Positions 28,421 to 41,716 of a stretch of DNA of 64,000 nt are shown here, piece after piece. Within the stretch, counting starts at the first letter, position 1. Each line of letters starts with the position of its first letter. A program made the position numbers and the translations under genes. A model generated the notes under the pieces. That model was not told the origin of the DNA and searched no databases. It was given only the letters and a program-made list of their open reading frames with translations. The stretch comes from Actinernus sp. WN-2022 (lineage: Eukaryota > Cnidaria > Anthozoa > Actiniaria > Actinernidae), in NCBI GenBank assembly GCA_030867875.1, contig JAOWCC010001589.1:146107745-146171744 (forward strand). The letters run 5' to 3'.

Positions 28421-30234
28421 AAAAACAGGATATTCAGAGGGTTATTGGGATATCATCATAATGTTGTGATCAACAGCAGCAAGGATAATTTTCATGAAAT
28501 AGGGGTACCTGTAGCCATGAAATATAAAGTTTAGTTTTAGACAAAGTTTTGCAGTACAAAGCATTAATAGAGGGGGCATGGAATGTTGAGGAAACTAGTT
28601 TACAAGGGGAAAGAATAAGTATAAGCCTGGAAAGTTTACAGTAGAAATGGGATGCTTATACAATTGTCATATAACTGCAATTGCAGGTTGTGGTAGCAAA
28701 TTGGCTTCCCTTGAATTCAATATAGCATATTATGTTGTCCAATAAAAATATTGTACTTTAATATTATTGATAGGTTATCAAATTCATAACACATTTTTAT
28801 TTGCTCAAATGCCATTCTTTTCGGTGTACATTGCTCTTTGTCTATGCCTGAAATAAAAAAACGAGCAAAAAGGACCTTCTCACTGTAAATAATTCAAGGT
28901 AAGCTTATTTCACCCAACTACATGTATGTCTATGGATATGGATTATTTTACGGAAAAAAATTGACTCCAAGTCATTTCTCACCTTGTCCTTGGTCTTGGA
29001 CCCTGGTTTGGATTGAATAATTCTTCTTTGAGGAGCTTGAAGATGTAACAGATACTCTGCGAATACGCTAGTTGCCAAGATTGTCCTTCCTTATGTTCCA
29101 GAGTTAAAATACAGACGACCTAAGTCTTATGCATCGAGCATTGCCAGGTCTTCCCATTCTTGGCTGAATCTCGCACCAGACCGCGAGACGGTTCACTCAA
29201 AATAATACTGATCTAAAGAATATTTTTGGTAAAAATAGCTGTCAAAATGTTAAGTTATAAATAAAGAAAGTAAAAATGAACGTTATTCGGAAGTTAGAGG
29301 AAGGAAAACAGGCGATGGAAACGGATTTCTCACTTCGCTCTAAATATTGGACTTTTCGACTCTCACAAAATGGCGGCTCGGAAGTGTGGGGCGCGCTATG
29401 CGTGATGGTCGACCCTGGGTCTTTAATCAAAATAATTAAATGTTTTATGAAATTGTGTAAACCTTTAAGCTTTTTTAATCTCTTCAATTTTCCGCGAAAC
29501 AGTTTAAAAAATAGCGTTGAATTATTGCTTAGCAGATCAAAATTCGGCATTATAGTTCCGTCCGCGTTACGTTCTGCTAACGTAAACATTAATTTATAAT
29601 ATAAAATCAGGAAAAATATTTGTCCAAACAGAAAATAGAGAGTGCATTTACTTTACTTTAAACTTTCCTGCCTGTTCCGAGTAAAACTGTTGTATTCTAG
29701 ATAAATTCTTAAAATTTAAATCAACTACACAATTCTTCGCTGTGATGATTTGCAAACGCGCGCGGATATTTGGCTGTAGTTGCATTTTAATGAACTTACT
29801 CCTACCCATAATGCACCCGATATATTGATATAGTTGAGGAGCGGGGGGTCAAAGTTTTTGCACTTCGCTGTATATATATATAACAATAACAAGGTGAGCG
29901 TTAGCACAACAGAGCGAGGCTCCATATTAAGTGCACCCGTAGGCGTAAATAATAATAATAATAAATTAATTGAAAATAAAACGTTTGAGTAACTCTATCA
30001 TGATATATACGATCTGTAAATAGAGATACCTGTTAAACCTCTATGCTCCTGGGACTACATCTGTGAGGATGTATCATTGTTGGTTAATACATGTTTATAA
30101 CCATTTGTTATCAGCATTGAAAATGCTTCAATTTATGATAACATTACTATAAATCAAGTTCTATTCAATTTGTTATCAGCATTAGCATTGAAATGGCTTC
30201 AATTTAATGATTACTATACATTTATTGTTTTTAG
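28421..30234. other. Non-coding, no supported gene
   Basis: AT-rich DNA. Short readings around 29242-29600 overlap on both strands and show no motif. A few TATATATA and AATAATAAT runs occur. Confidence 0.4.
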
Positions 30235-31391
30235 GTGGGTTTTTCTAACTTGTATAATATCTCATCCGCTGCTGACATATGTACACTGTACAGTGACCGC
30301 AACCTCATCAATAGGAGGAATGTTAAAGGTGATGTTACTGCAGCAGCCAATGCATGCCGAAGATTTTTCATCACTGAAGTTGAATCAAGAATAATTGCAG
30401 CAGCATTGAATATCCTTGGCATGGGTTCAGTGGATGATCAAAAGCCAACTAAATTTGAGCTTCCAAAACCAGAGTCATCTAATAAGGATAAGAAAGATTA
30501 TCTAAATAAGATAGCCTCCATTGTTGTTGATACATTTGTGGTTGACAAGGAAAGGAATACAAGCATGGAAGAATTAGCAAAACAACTCGAACAGGAACAG
30601 AGTGAAGTGATAGCAGGTGAAAGGTACAAGTGCAGATTTCGAGGGAGCACGAGTCACAGCACAACCCTCCTGTGATTTCAAATGAGACTACTGTGAATAT
30701 CCTTAAAGATTCCAAGTCAGATGAGGAAGATGGAGATGACATGCTCTCATATCAGAGATCACTCTTAGATTATGGTATGCTTCTACTTAATTTCTTTGAT
30801 GCTATATCAGAGGGAGATGGCGGACGGCTGTTTCGGTGCTGGAAATGTTTTCTTATGTACCTTAAACATCAAGGAGGAACTTGCACAAAGTATTCATTGG
30901 AGAGTTTATATTTGATGTTTCAAGCTTTTGCATTGTTAAGTCCCAAGTCAGCTCATCGACTCATTTGGAAGAGATATGTACAAAACAAACCAGGAAGGGG
31001 TGGAAACATTCCACTTGATCTTCAGTTGGAATTCTACAACAAGACAGTAAAGGAAGCCATAAAGAAGCTTGGACCTGCTTCATCAACAAAATCACTTAAC
31101 AGGATTTGCCACTCTCTTGGAGTAACAAGTGAACTTATGCTTAATTATGACCATAACCTATCAATATATAAAAGATCTGGAAAGCATGTAAAGAAGTCAA
31201 CAAAGGGTGACGTAGGCAAGATTGTGAAGGAACTGGTCACAAATAAGGCATTCACATACACTCCAGGAAGAAGATACAGATACTACACAAGAGTAAAACC
31301 AAGCATGTTATATGGTTTCAACATGCGCAACATGTTTACCTGGATCAACAACCACAAAAAGTACATGATTCTAAACAGGAGAGCACGATAA
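30235..31391 (+). pseudogene. DUF6589-like gene, C-terminal part, frameshifted
   Basis: The reading follows a TTTTTAG acceptor at 30234. The first part has an Ala/Arg helix and IIAAALNILGMGS; it goes out of frame near 30625. The second part (to TAA at 31391) encodes DAISEGDGGRLFRCWKCF, SLYLMFQAFALLSPKSAHR and PGRGGNIPLDLQLEF, then NRICHSLGV. This matches the DUF6589 signature of multi-copy eukaryotic genes in cnidarians and fungi; no activity is known. A transposon link is likely but unproven. Confidence 0.6.
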
Positions 31392-32032
31392 CTAATTAAG
31401 TGCCATTGTTTGGACACTTTATTGACACTGCCACTTGTGCTTCTTATATAGACAATTTGTAAATATATACAATGCATAATAGAGTTGAAAAAAATCAAAC
31501 AACATCATAGTAAAAAATGTTGTGAATAGAGGTTAATTATTAGTTGTACATGTACCTACATGTATATGTTCATTATTTTCTGGTACACGTACATAGTTCA
31601 CAAGGTATGTCATTATTTGTGCTACAAAATGATTTGCAGAACACTGTATATTAGTCACTTTAGCAACAAGTGATGGACTGGGACGAGTCTGATGAATTTT
31701 AGGAATACACCTAAAGGGCTGTATCAAGTTTCAATGTTTTCTTAATTAATTCCTAAAATTTGTGCCCAGTCCCCACTTGTTACCAAGGTGGCTAATACTA
31801 GTTTTGAAGACAACAGCTACACTTGTATACAGTACAAGTGTAGATTAAGTACATGGAAAGTCTAAAAGTCTGGAATAGAGGTGTTGTTATACAAACATGT
31901 TGCACAGCTAGTATATTGTATATATTTTTAACGAGAATGCATGAAAAGCCAAATTCAATTTTTGTCATACAATAATATTGATGCTTTCATGTGTTTGCAT
32001 AAAGCCTCAATAATAGTAAATAATAATAACTT
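31392..32032. other. Non-coding between DUF6589-like and RecQ-like genes
   Basis: AT-rich with one short inverted pair near 31800-31840 (ACACTTGTA and TACAAGTGT). No gene-like reading was found. Confidence 0.4.
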
Positions 32033-34129
32033 CTATACTGATAATTCTGAAATAGTAGAATTGTCTGTAATGTCAGTGTTAAATGAACTTAGATCTTCTA
32101 AATCTCGGCTGTTTAGCATATTAACAAGTGTAGAATCATCTCTGACTTGGCTCCAATCGAAATAATGAGACATTTCCATAAATACATCAGAGCTTTGTAG
32201 TGCATCAGCATCTACATCACCAAAGATATTATTTAAAACTTTAAGAATACCTAAAGCATATTGCATTCTCCATATTTCGACAAAATCTAAAACATCTAGA
32301 ACAGTAAATAAGTCATTACAGTGTTCAAGTACCTGGTTGATGTGAAATGAATTGAATTCCATCAACACATTGGGACAGGTCACCATTGTATCAACTTGTA
32401 TTTGCTTCAGCATATCTTGCTGGTAGTGATGAAGCTCGGATCTTAGTTTCTTTTTGTCTTGTTGATTAACAACTCTTGTTAACCTGACCTTGTTATGATT
32501 AGAACTGCTAGTGCTCAGTTTCAGATCTGGTAGCTTACTGCTGCTGTTCACGTCCAGACTGGGACTCCAAAGCACCCTGCAATCAGCTGCGTTACATTTG
32601 CATTGCATTGCACAACAACCATAACATTTGTGTAGTGAAAAAGAATGTGTCACTTTGCAGTCAAAATGACTCATTAGCCACCTGCGAGAGCATCCTTCTT
32701 GTTGGAGGTATGTCTTCATGTCCCTATCACAGTAAGCTGACAGCAATCCATTGTACAGCATAATACAAGAGCTTTGAAGACCATCTCGTCCAGCACGACC
32801 ACATTCTTGAATATACAGTTCTACTGTCTTTGAAGGGCCAAAATGAACAACCCTTCTTACCTTTCTGCAATTTACTCCCATTCCAAAGGCAACTTTGGGG
32901 ATTAGTACACGCAGGTGTCCATCATCCTTTGTCATGTTTTCACATATGTGCTCCTTAACTGTTTTAGGGGTGCCTGCATGGAACATTTCCAATAACCTTT
33001 TCTGTGGTTGAATTGATTCACCGTCGTACATTTTAGCCCCCGAAAACACCTCAAACATTCGATACAGAACTGAGCACTGCTTCCTTGTCTGACAGTATAT
33101 CAATGTTCTTGGTGTATCTGAGCCCATAGCCTCAACTTCATTAATAAGATTTCCAAACACCCTCTCTAGTGGCTCATTTTTATCGATGTATTGTGTAGAA
33201 TAAAATAGGTTTGGCCTGTCAGGAGTTTGCTGTATCATAAGCATGTCATTGGATGACAAATTGAGGGTCTCCATTATCTGCTCCTTTGTTGCCTTAGTAG
33301 CAGTTGCAGTAAGGACCATTAATTTGGCATCTTTAGGGATTAAGGAATTCAGTTCCCCCAAGCAGCCATACCACTTCCTAAATGGCACCTTCTTTGTACC
33401 TGCCAACCCCCTGTTAAAGACACAAACAATCAATCAGTATTGAGAATTATAGCCAACCTTTCAATAGTAAGCAGCCAGTATAAATAATAAACCCCATAAA
33501 CATGTAAAAATGATACATGTACATGGTAGTGCAAAATATAGTAATTTGTTTTCAATGAACCAAGGCTTTGTTCGGATGAAACGTAGGCTAATGAACAGCA
33601 AACTAAAAAAATGTATAAATATACATAAACTACATACCATTGAACAATGCAATGAGCCTCATCCATCACGACACCAACCAACATACATCTCCCTGAAGCA
33701 TGGAGCACTGAAAATGCCTCTCCATGTCGTCGTAGACAAAAAGCATTCGGGAGAGCCAAACACTATGATATAATTCCCATTAAGAACTTGCTGTATGATT
33801 TCAGAATCTTCTTCATCACCAATTGAAATGGCAGGAACTCGAATGTTGTTCAAAGATCTAACCTGTTCATCCATTAGGGATCGAAGTGGAGAAATAACCA
33901 CAATAATACTGGAACCTCGTGTTTTGCGATGTAGTACATCCGAGACTATGGGAAGACACTGAAAAATTAGTGACTTCCCATACTCTGTAGGCAGGTTTAC
34001 AAAGACATTTCCTTTCTCGAAGAATCCTTTTATCGCTTCTTCTTGTTCTGGTAAAAGACTCTCCATCTCGAACTGAGATTCTACATTTGAAAACGCTTCC
34101 TTCCACAAGTCTTCGCTAAAAGCCGCCAT
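32033..34129 (-). pseudogene. RecQ-like DNA helicase, two exons, frameshifted
   Basis: Exon 1 (34129 to 33638) carries Walker A as NLPTEYGKSLIF, where the usual first Gly is Glu, and VVMDEAHCIVQW (DEAH box) in another frame after a shift near 33665. The donor is GTATGT. Exon 2 (33410 to 32033) follows a TTTAACAG acceptor with TATATKATKEQI (motif III), YCQTRKQC (IV), VAFGMGV (V) and QECGRAGRDG (VI), then a Cys-rich zinc-like block (CYGCCAMQCKC). RecQ enzymes unwind 3'-to-5'. The altered Walker A and the shift suggest loss of function. It starts 79 bp after the recombinase gene, in the same direction. Confidence 0.8.
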
Positions 34130-34207
34130 TTTTTTTCAAGAAGATCAGACTGATATATCACATGGGACTGGTACGGGCTTCTGACCAATTAGAAACGGTG
34201 TTAGAAT

Positions 34208-35398
34208 TCAAATCAGTGCTAGCCAATCAGAATCTAGTTTCCACATCGCATGGTCCAGAACACGGTTTGTGTCGCTGCTTCGCAGACGGACTATACCAGA
34301 GAAAAGTCCGGATGTGATGCAGGCTATGCTTGGTGAGCTCGCGCCATGACTGAAAGTGCGTTTTTGCAGTGTTTTTGATTCGGTGCAACTCAGAATTTGT
34401 GACATGTTACGTTGTTGCTCTAGATTAACAGTACTGTAGTTATTAACACTTTGTAAGTTTTTATGGCCAGTTAACGGCATAATATGCATCGGGGGGATGT
34501 CATTATCGTTGAGTTTTTGCATCATGCATTTGCGAGCACTGTGATTTGTAAGCCGCTCGTTGGAAAGATCAGCTTTCGCCGCCATTGTCTTCATAAGAGA
34601 ATTCAGTTTATTGACTCCCATCGGGGTTGACTTGAACCAGTTCTTGTTTGACATTTCCTGTTGGGAATTCCTGGTGTGATTAATCCCCAGATAAAGCGGT
34701 GCATCGGCATCGAGCATATGTTCTGGTCGCTTTTGACGATAGATTTTGTATACAGCCGCTGGATCACGCTCTGTTTCCGTCGAGAACATTTTCGGAGTCA
34801 CTTTACGGACATTAGATGTGTCTGCCCCTGTCCTTGTTTTGGTTTACCTTTCATTATATTCTAGGTATTCTTCTCCTTTTGAATCCTGGCAAAGTTTTAC
34901 ATCTCCCCAGCACATTTCTCTGTGTTCTTGACAACTACGTAATTCGAAATGGACGGTATTGTTCAGCCACAGTGTGTTCAATATTGACTCAGCTGATGAA
35001 ACACCCAGGACATTTTTGTCGTAGAGAATATCAAGTTCACTGTCGGTTAACGGTACTGCGGCTTTATCTTTGTTCCCTTTGCCTGATTTTTTAAATTCTT
35101 TTTGCTTTGACTGCAAAGATTTTCGAGTGAGCTCAAATTCTCTATCTGTGATAATACTCGCAGGATAACTTTTTCGCTTTAGGTGTCTCTCGAAGCTCGC
35201 TATCAAACTTCTTAGGCTTGTTGGTTCGTATTCTCTTGCGGGGTTATTTCGTGGAGTTCTCGTTCTTCGTTTTGAGATGTCAAAAACTTTTTAAGTAATC
35301 TGACGTCTCGCTCCGTTTTTCCTTCGTGTTTCTGTTTTTAAGGCTATTCACGTAATCCTCCACGGAAATATCGAAGTTGGCGAATCGATTCTCTTCCA
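34208..35398 (-). pseudogene. DUF3504/Crypton-type tyrosine recombinase, second copy
   Basis: The N-terminal start MEENRFANFDIS near 35398 is followed by two frame changes around 35290 and 35220, then a long stretch with LIASFERHLKRKSYPASI and SELDILYDKNVLG. An in-frame TAA sits near 34846. The catalytic end contains LTNHSARKCMMQKL (His-x-x-Arg) and LTGHKNLQSVNNYS (His and Tyr). This is the same family as 18669-19992 but a different lineage. Inverted CTAGCCAATCAGA copies flank it (34219-34231 and 35631-35643). Confidence 0.75.
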
Positions 35399-37900
35399 TT
35401 TTTCAGAATTTTAGGTCACTTTTGGTAGAGAAAAACTTATCTTTGGTCAAACAAACAACAACTTCCCTCCAAACAAATCTTGTTGAATGAATGAATGAAT
35501 AAAGCCAGGCGCCGCCGCCGCTGAGACACAGCTCAGACAGCGGGAAACCCCCGGCAGTGAAGAAATATCGTTCGCGAATTCTGATTGGACGAACGATTTT
35601 CGTCACACATAAAAAATGTCGTTCGCGGCCTCTGATTGGCTAGAACCCATTTCCGTACTAACATTTACAGCATGGCTTTTCAGTGAGTATGTCTCAGTAT
35701 GTATATGATAAAACCATTCTATGCTAGTTTTACTACTCAGACCAGTTCACGGTTAATTCTGACATTTTAAAAGGGGTGCAAGCATGGCCTGAAATAACGT
35801 GTTTTATTGGGATCTAAGAAATAATTCCGTAAAATTGAACTTCTGAAATATTCACTGTCTGAAAACTTAAGATACCAGGTAAAAGATTAACTGATCAAAA
35901 TTTGAGGATGTAGCTGTGATGCAAAGTGTGCAATCGTATTTTCCGTTTTCTATACATTTGTCTGTAAATGTTCCTGCGTAACTGGTATCTTAAGTCTGCA
36001 GACAGTGAATGTGGGAGACCGAGGTTCTAGTCCTCCCCGCCCCCAGGGAACCACATTTTCACAAAGTATGTCATATCTTTTTCTTTACATACTCAGTACC
36101 TTTGATATGACAGGTCTACAGTGATCCTATGTGAAATGTGGCTGACTACACTTAGTTAGAATACTCTTTGCTACCTTACTATGTTTATGAAATAAATCAA
36201 GACTTTACTCAAAATGCAAACCAACATTGATTTAGCGTCTCACCTCATACAAAACTGTTTCTTCATGTAAACCTTATTTAACCTCCCTCAATCCAGTAAA
36301 TAATATTTGTAGAAACGTTAACCACCTCAGTATATCAATTACTTATAAATTGTCATTTTTTTCCAGAGTGTTTTAATAACAAACATACCTATTGCATAGC
36401 TGTCTTTCAAGCGGGCTCAAGGTTTATTTTATTGCAATGCTGCTGCAGTCCTCCCAGTTGGGTCTCCCTTCGAAGTCCTCTATGGTAAGTCGGGACGCCT
36501 CATCTGACCGCCGTTTGTTAAAGATGATTAGCCTTGTCAGCGTCACCCGAGACAGATCACCCCAAACAACTTAGTGTTGCTCCCTCGTTGTTTAGCAAAA
36601 GTGACATGGCACTTTGGCAAGATATTGTGTGAGAGGCAACAACTCAACCTGGTTCTGTTGCCGTTTTCCAAGTAAAGCCAGGGTGTGTGAAGATATTTGA
36701 TCGCTCCAATCTACCTCCATCAATTCTTTGGATACAGCTGGTTTGGAAGCTGCACTGAAGTGGGCTGTAGGAGCAAGCTCCATTCCACCACTGCGTCTCC
36801 CAATGTCTTACTAAAATAGTCTACATGTACATAGTTTTAACTACTGTTGACATAGTTTAATTTTATTGGTTGGTCTCCTGCTGTTCACAACCAAAGACAT
36901 CATAAATGTACTAATTCATTGCATTATTTCGAAAAGCAAGAAGTTATTGACAAACAGAAAAGGCATTCATTCCTCATTTGAAAGGGTTTACTATTGATAT
37001 CAAAATTTCAAGTATGAAGTCCCCTTTATCTATTTTCACCTGTGAAAGGGGGACCCTAAGGGTATGGATTTCACACTGTTTTAGTAAGACTGAAAACTGG
37101 TTAGAAAATATTGTTCCTATTTTAGCCTGCAATGACATTTTCTGCCTTTTTAACTTGTGGATCTTGCTATGCAATATCCACGAGTTATTGGTATGGGGGA
37201 AATCATGTCACTCACTCACTCACTCACTTTGTAAGGTGTTAACAAATCACGTGATTTTAAGAACATACCCGTATCTCCTTCACTTCTAATGTCAGGTGGC
37301 TCAAACTTTGGCAGGCATGGTACTGGGTCACCATAAATCACGTAGTGGCGATGATGTAATGATGACATTATCTGTCACATGGTTTAATTTACAGGCTACA
37401 CTGAGGTTATCACAGCAAAAATAGCTGAAATGTTGAATATTCCGACATGTTTACATTTGAGAACACACTAAAATACACTTTGCATCCACGAGTTCGCCAT
37501 TGGGGCACTATGTTTCGATTTAGGTGTATACAGTGTACTGGTGGTCATCTGGTCACAGGTGTAATTAATAAAGATGTTTGGACTTCAGGCTTATTACATC
37601 ATATGCTCTATTTTATTCCTATAAAAATTCTGTATGACACTTGAAATGCTTGGATGTTGGAGTGATTTTGCTAAATCTATGAAATAGATTACTATCACCT
37701 TAACCCTTTGTATGTCCATTTGTCTACAAAATACTGACTTTTCCATGGTTTCGTAAAATCACTATCCCTTTGCTACTTCCATCAATGTAAAATACATTTT
37801 TTTTCTGCATCTTCTCAACTTTTTGGGAGCTGTAGATCACTGCTACTCAAAATGTGGTTGAAATATTCCTGATATTTACCTCATCCTACATGTGCAAAAG
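35399..37900. other. Non-coding with short weak readings
   Basis: GAATGAATGAAT and CTCACTCACTCA microsatellites occur near 35490 and 37205. Around 36460-36490 the string SPFEVLYGK in one frame hints at a gypsy integrase remnant but is too short. I see no supported gene. Confidence 0.4.
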
Positions 37901-38895
37901 ATTTTCCCTTACATATTGAATATGCTGGGATGAGATAACAAGACTCAATCCATCAACTCCACCATGACACTCAGGAAGGTGATACAACTCTTCAGGTATA
38001 CCAGGAACTGTGTCGTGTCTTGAATCCCTTACACGTTGCCTTATACGTTCCATTGTTCTTTCACAAGGGCGAGGTCGGCCTGGATGACCCCAGAAAAGCA
38101 AAACCAGAGGCATTCCTTTTCAAGTTCATTATCTGGATTGAAGTGCCTCCTTTCAGTGAAATCTTTAAAGTAATTTATCCACCATGTAGACCTGTTTCTT
38201 CTAAAACGAGACCACCACCCCTCGATTCTCTGATTGGCTGGCGAAGTGCCAGACAAATGAGCATTCACATCGTCTCTGAATTCACACTGCATTGCAGCCA
38301 TTATACCTTTCTCGGTGCCGCAATCACTTCGCAATTTCACTGGGCAGCCATATTCTTCTACACATTGAAGAAAAAAGGAAGCTGGTATCTCGGGTTGGTT
38401 GTTGGACCTTGTTACTCGAAGATACATGAGTTTCCTACTCCACCCATCGATGCAGCCATGAATGGGAAAGCCATACGGCTTCAACTTATCGTATCCGTCG
38501 GTGTGCCAACAATAACTGGGACCTGGCACTCTATATGTCCTGCGTAAGCGTTTTGTTCGTCTCATTTTACAGCCTTCGGGGTCCACTTCTCGCATAAGCT
38601 GTTCAACAACCCTTCTTGGAACTTGATAACCTTCCATTCTTAGATCGTGCCATACTGAACGATATCCTCCCATGCAACCTGGACCAGCAACTTCCACTTG
38701 TATTCCTTGGCGCACCTGATCAATGTCGAAGGAAGGTGATCATCTTCGGAGGCCGTACTCTCTCAAACGGTTATTTAAAGTGCGTTCAGAAATATTGATG
38801 CTATGCAGCTTGGACAGGAAATTGACAATGCTCTTGTACTCGAATGCTCTTGTGAAATAAAACTTTCGTCAAAACACTCCGAAACACCCGCCATT
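37900..38895 (-). pseudogene. rve-family DDE integrase-like gene, broken
   Basis: An N-terminal helix-turn-helix-like region (INISERTLNNRLREYGL) lies at about 38790-38880 and is cut by a TGA near 38740. The core has CWHTDGYDKLKPYGF, IHGCIDGWSRKLMYLRV, VKLRSDCGTEKGIM and SPANQRIEGWWS. Asp, Asp and Glu occupy DDE-like positions. A frame change near 38055 leads to ERIRQRVRDSRHDTVPGIPEE. This type is common as multi-copy genes in fish and cnidarians. It is not the Polinton integrase. Its inactive state is clear. Confidence 0.7.
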
Positions 38896-38944
38896 TTGTT
38901 TGGAGCACATGTAGTACTGAAGCGCAAAAGATTATGGGAAATCT

Positions 38945-39180
38945 ACCTATTTCTGTACTGGATATATTTTTCTACTGGATATATTACTCTACTGGATATA
39001 TTTCTGTACTGGAAATATTTCTGTACTGGAAATATTTCTGCACTGGATAATATATTTCTCTCCCTACTGGAATATATTTCCGCACTCGAATATATTTCTG
39101 TGCAGAATTTATCTGTTTTTTGTTCTGTACTAAAAATATGTTGGTACTCATTTCATTTTGGCCTGTACTGGAAATATATT
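38945..39180. repeat. Degenerate tandem repeat, 17-18-bp unit
   Basis: Copies of CTGTACTGGAAATATTT and variants (CTACTGGATATATTA, GCACTGGATAATATATTT) repeat about a dozen times, becoming irregular toward 39180. Confidence 0.85.
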
Positions 39181-39698
39181 TGTAATTGCCTTTGTGGGCC
39201 ACCGTACTCTTTCACTGCTTGAAGGATCAGATCATACTTGGATGTATAACAGATGAAGTCTTTCAGGCTGCCTGGTGTTCTTTTCTGTAAACAGATAAGA
39301 AGCCTCGCAAGCTGGCGCTTTCTTTGGGAAACATAATTGGCATTTTTCTTCCCAACCTTACCCAACACTACTGAGCCAAACCTTAAGATGAGGTTGTCAT
39401 GCCTCGCACAAAACGATACATCATCGCTTTTCATGGATGACAACACTTGCTTTTGAAGCAATTCGGTGGCATGTGGGCACTGTACTGGCAAGAACAACAG
39501 CCTGCTGTGCGCCTGGATCCTACTGCGCTTCTCTTTAGCTTTATCCTTGACTTCACAGCTCTTAACGTGTCTCGACAGGTCCACCTTCTTACAAAAGCCA
39601 AAACAGTGAGGACAGGGAAGGTAATCGTCTGGGCTGCATATCTCTCCTTTGCCAGGTGTCCTCATAACAAGCAGACTTCCCTTCCCTGTTGCCAGCAT
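39153..39698 (-). pseudogene. Zinc-finger-like transposon gene fragment
   Basis: The 181-residue reading contains LPCPHCFGFCKKVDLSRH followed by VKSC, a C2H2-like finger. A block with VLSSMKSDDVSFCARHDNLI, a ILRFGSVVLGKVGKK stretch and SQRKRQLARLL follows. I recall this combination as the N-terminal half of a multi-copy protein in fish and cnidarians whose C-terminus can be a tyrosine recombinase. None follows here, and the tandem repeat truncates it. The role is unresolved. Confidence 0.45.
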
Positions 39699-39699
39699 A

Positions 39700-41400
39700 G
39701 TGCAGTTGTGATTGTAGTTGCCAAGGAGTCTGATTTTTTCTATTGCCTTCCTCCGTCCTTTGCTTCCTTTCTACTTCTTCTTCGCTTGAGTGAGAAGCCT
39801 CCAGGTGCCTCGTAAGTTTTGAAATAAGTTTGTCACAGCTTGCTTCTTATCATACATTCGTGTCTTGTGACTGTTTTTCTTGCAAGTTTTAATATTCACT
39901 GGAATATAAAAGAAAGGTTTATCATGATTCTGTATAAACTATAAAGTATCTACATATTTTCAGGTACTAGCCTAGTGACTGGAAAATGACCAGACCCTAG
40001 GTCTTTTCCACTATCCCAATATACATCCCTTATAATAATGGGTTGCGCCAAGGAACACTTTAATAATAAAGTCGAAATATTTTGGCAAATGCAAAATCGA
40101 CTCACTGATTTGTTATTATAATATGGCCGACATAAAGTCATCGGCACCTTCTATTTCTAGTTGAAATAATTAGTGGCACACAACTTGAAAACTACAAGCT
40201 TTCAGTTAAAGGAATAGTGCCATGGTAATGAACACACGTAACACGTGATTGAGAAAGACAATGGGAAATCACGCTGTTAACGTCGTGTCATGTCAAAACT
40301 CAATTGATCTGGAAGGACCTTTGGAATTTTCGCTAGCACGAAATCTAGAGTTAGTTTTGTGATTTGCATCAGTTGAGAAGTTCAGGACCTGTTATCTGTG
40401 TCCTTTATCAGTTCATTGAGGAGAAGTAATGGTATAAACTCTCCACTGGACCATGACATAAGTGCTTCGAAGAACTACATGTATGGTATTTGTGATAATA
40501 GTTTAAGAATCCACTTGCCGATCATGGTAAAAAAAGATTTGAAAAACAAATTCGCCCATGACATGGATTAGACCCGAGAACTGTTGACCCGAGACCTGTT
40601 GGGTACACAGCAAAAATGTTGACAGGGAAACTCTATACGGTTTCGACTTAAGAATATTTTAGAAGACCCCAGGCGAAGCGCAAACCAGGCCTGACACGAC
40701 TAGCTTTGGAAAGCTCAGACCACGAAACTTACCGAAACTTACCGAAATGGCCTTTTTAGCTCCAAAATATTCACAGTTTGCTTCACCTGAAGATGCGACT
40801 CTATGTAAATCTCCAGCGATAACAAACCGCCTTTTAGTCAAACAGCGACTTAATGATGTCCAATGACACTTTACACAGAGTCACTGTTTCCAAATAATAA
40901 TTAGTCCGCCATTCCAACAAAAATCTGATCTAGCGGTTTGAACCATCTCTCCAGCTTGGCAGCTAGCGAAAGTCTGATTGAACGGTTAGCAATTTCCCAC
41001 CCAATATACAATGAATGAGTGCGGGCACGACGATTTTGTTTTTCTAAACCTATCTCCCTATTAGAATTATAGTAAAACAATAACTACTCTTTTCGCTATA
41101 GAAATGACTCGATGGCTTGCTTAATTTGTTTATTCTTTCATTTGGCACCACATGAACTCAGCAGTTTTATAATCCTTTGAAAAAATGTTCCAATAACTTC
41201 TTTTAGTAACATTTCGTTTTTTTAAGGATAGAATACTTACTAGCCTGAGTACAGCATCCCCTACTCGAGGGAGAACGGCGATTTCATCGTTTCCGTTTCT
41301 CCCCATGTAGGGTTTGCGACCCAGAGCCCAAAACCGTGTCCGTGACGTCACTTCCAAATTTTTGGTAATTAGCTATTTATGCATAACGAAGTCAAAACAA
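39700..41400. other. Non-coding, no supported gene
   Basis: Short readings exist on both strands without motifs. Long T or A tracts are common. No repeat structure stands out by eye. Confidence 0.4.
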
Positions 41401-41401
41401 G

Positions 41402-41716
41402 ATGGCGACTGAAATGAGATTTCGAAGTGTAAAGTCCGTCGCAGAGGAAATTTCTCTCAAATTTGGAATCCCATCTCTCAAATGTGAACAGCTTAGTGTT
41501 TTATGTAACTTTATTTGTGGGAAAGATGTGTTCGTGAGCCTTCCAACAGGCTCAGGAAGGTCACTGATATTTTCAACTGGCGGCGCCTTCAAACCAACTC
41601 GCGGCCATGTTCGGGCTTTTGGAAGAAAAATGCATTAGGCATTGAAGTTACTCCTTGTTGCCCTCATGAAGGATCAAGTGAAACGCTTACATAGTCATGG
41701 ATTTAAGGTGAATATT
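41402..41716 (+). pseudogene. RecQ-like helicase, first exon remnant
   Basis: The reading from the ATG at 41402 encodes EISLKFGIPSLKCEQLSVL and then FVSLPTGSGRSLIF, a Walker A in which the usual Lys is Arg. It is disrupted at 41636 by TAG; a neighbouring frame continues with LMKDQVKRLHSHGFK up to a GTGAAT-type donor at 41709. It resembles the N-terminus of the helicase at 32033-34129 but is a different copy. Confidence 0.6.

Noticed and set aside
34219..35643. CTAGCCAATCAGA pair as true terminal inverted repeats
   Set aside because: The left copy falls inside the gene's 3' end region, and CCAAT-type strings occur elsewhere (24858, 38233), so they may be CCAAT boxes. Kept only as a hint.
36392..36783. 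Gypsy-type integrase remnant
   Set aside because: Only a SPFEVLYG-like string is visible; the surrounding frames are broken and lack other integrase motifs.
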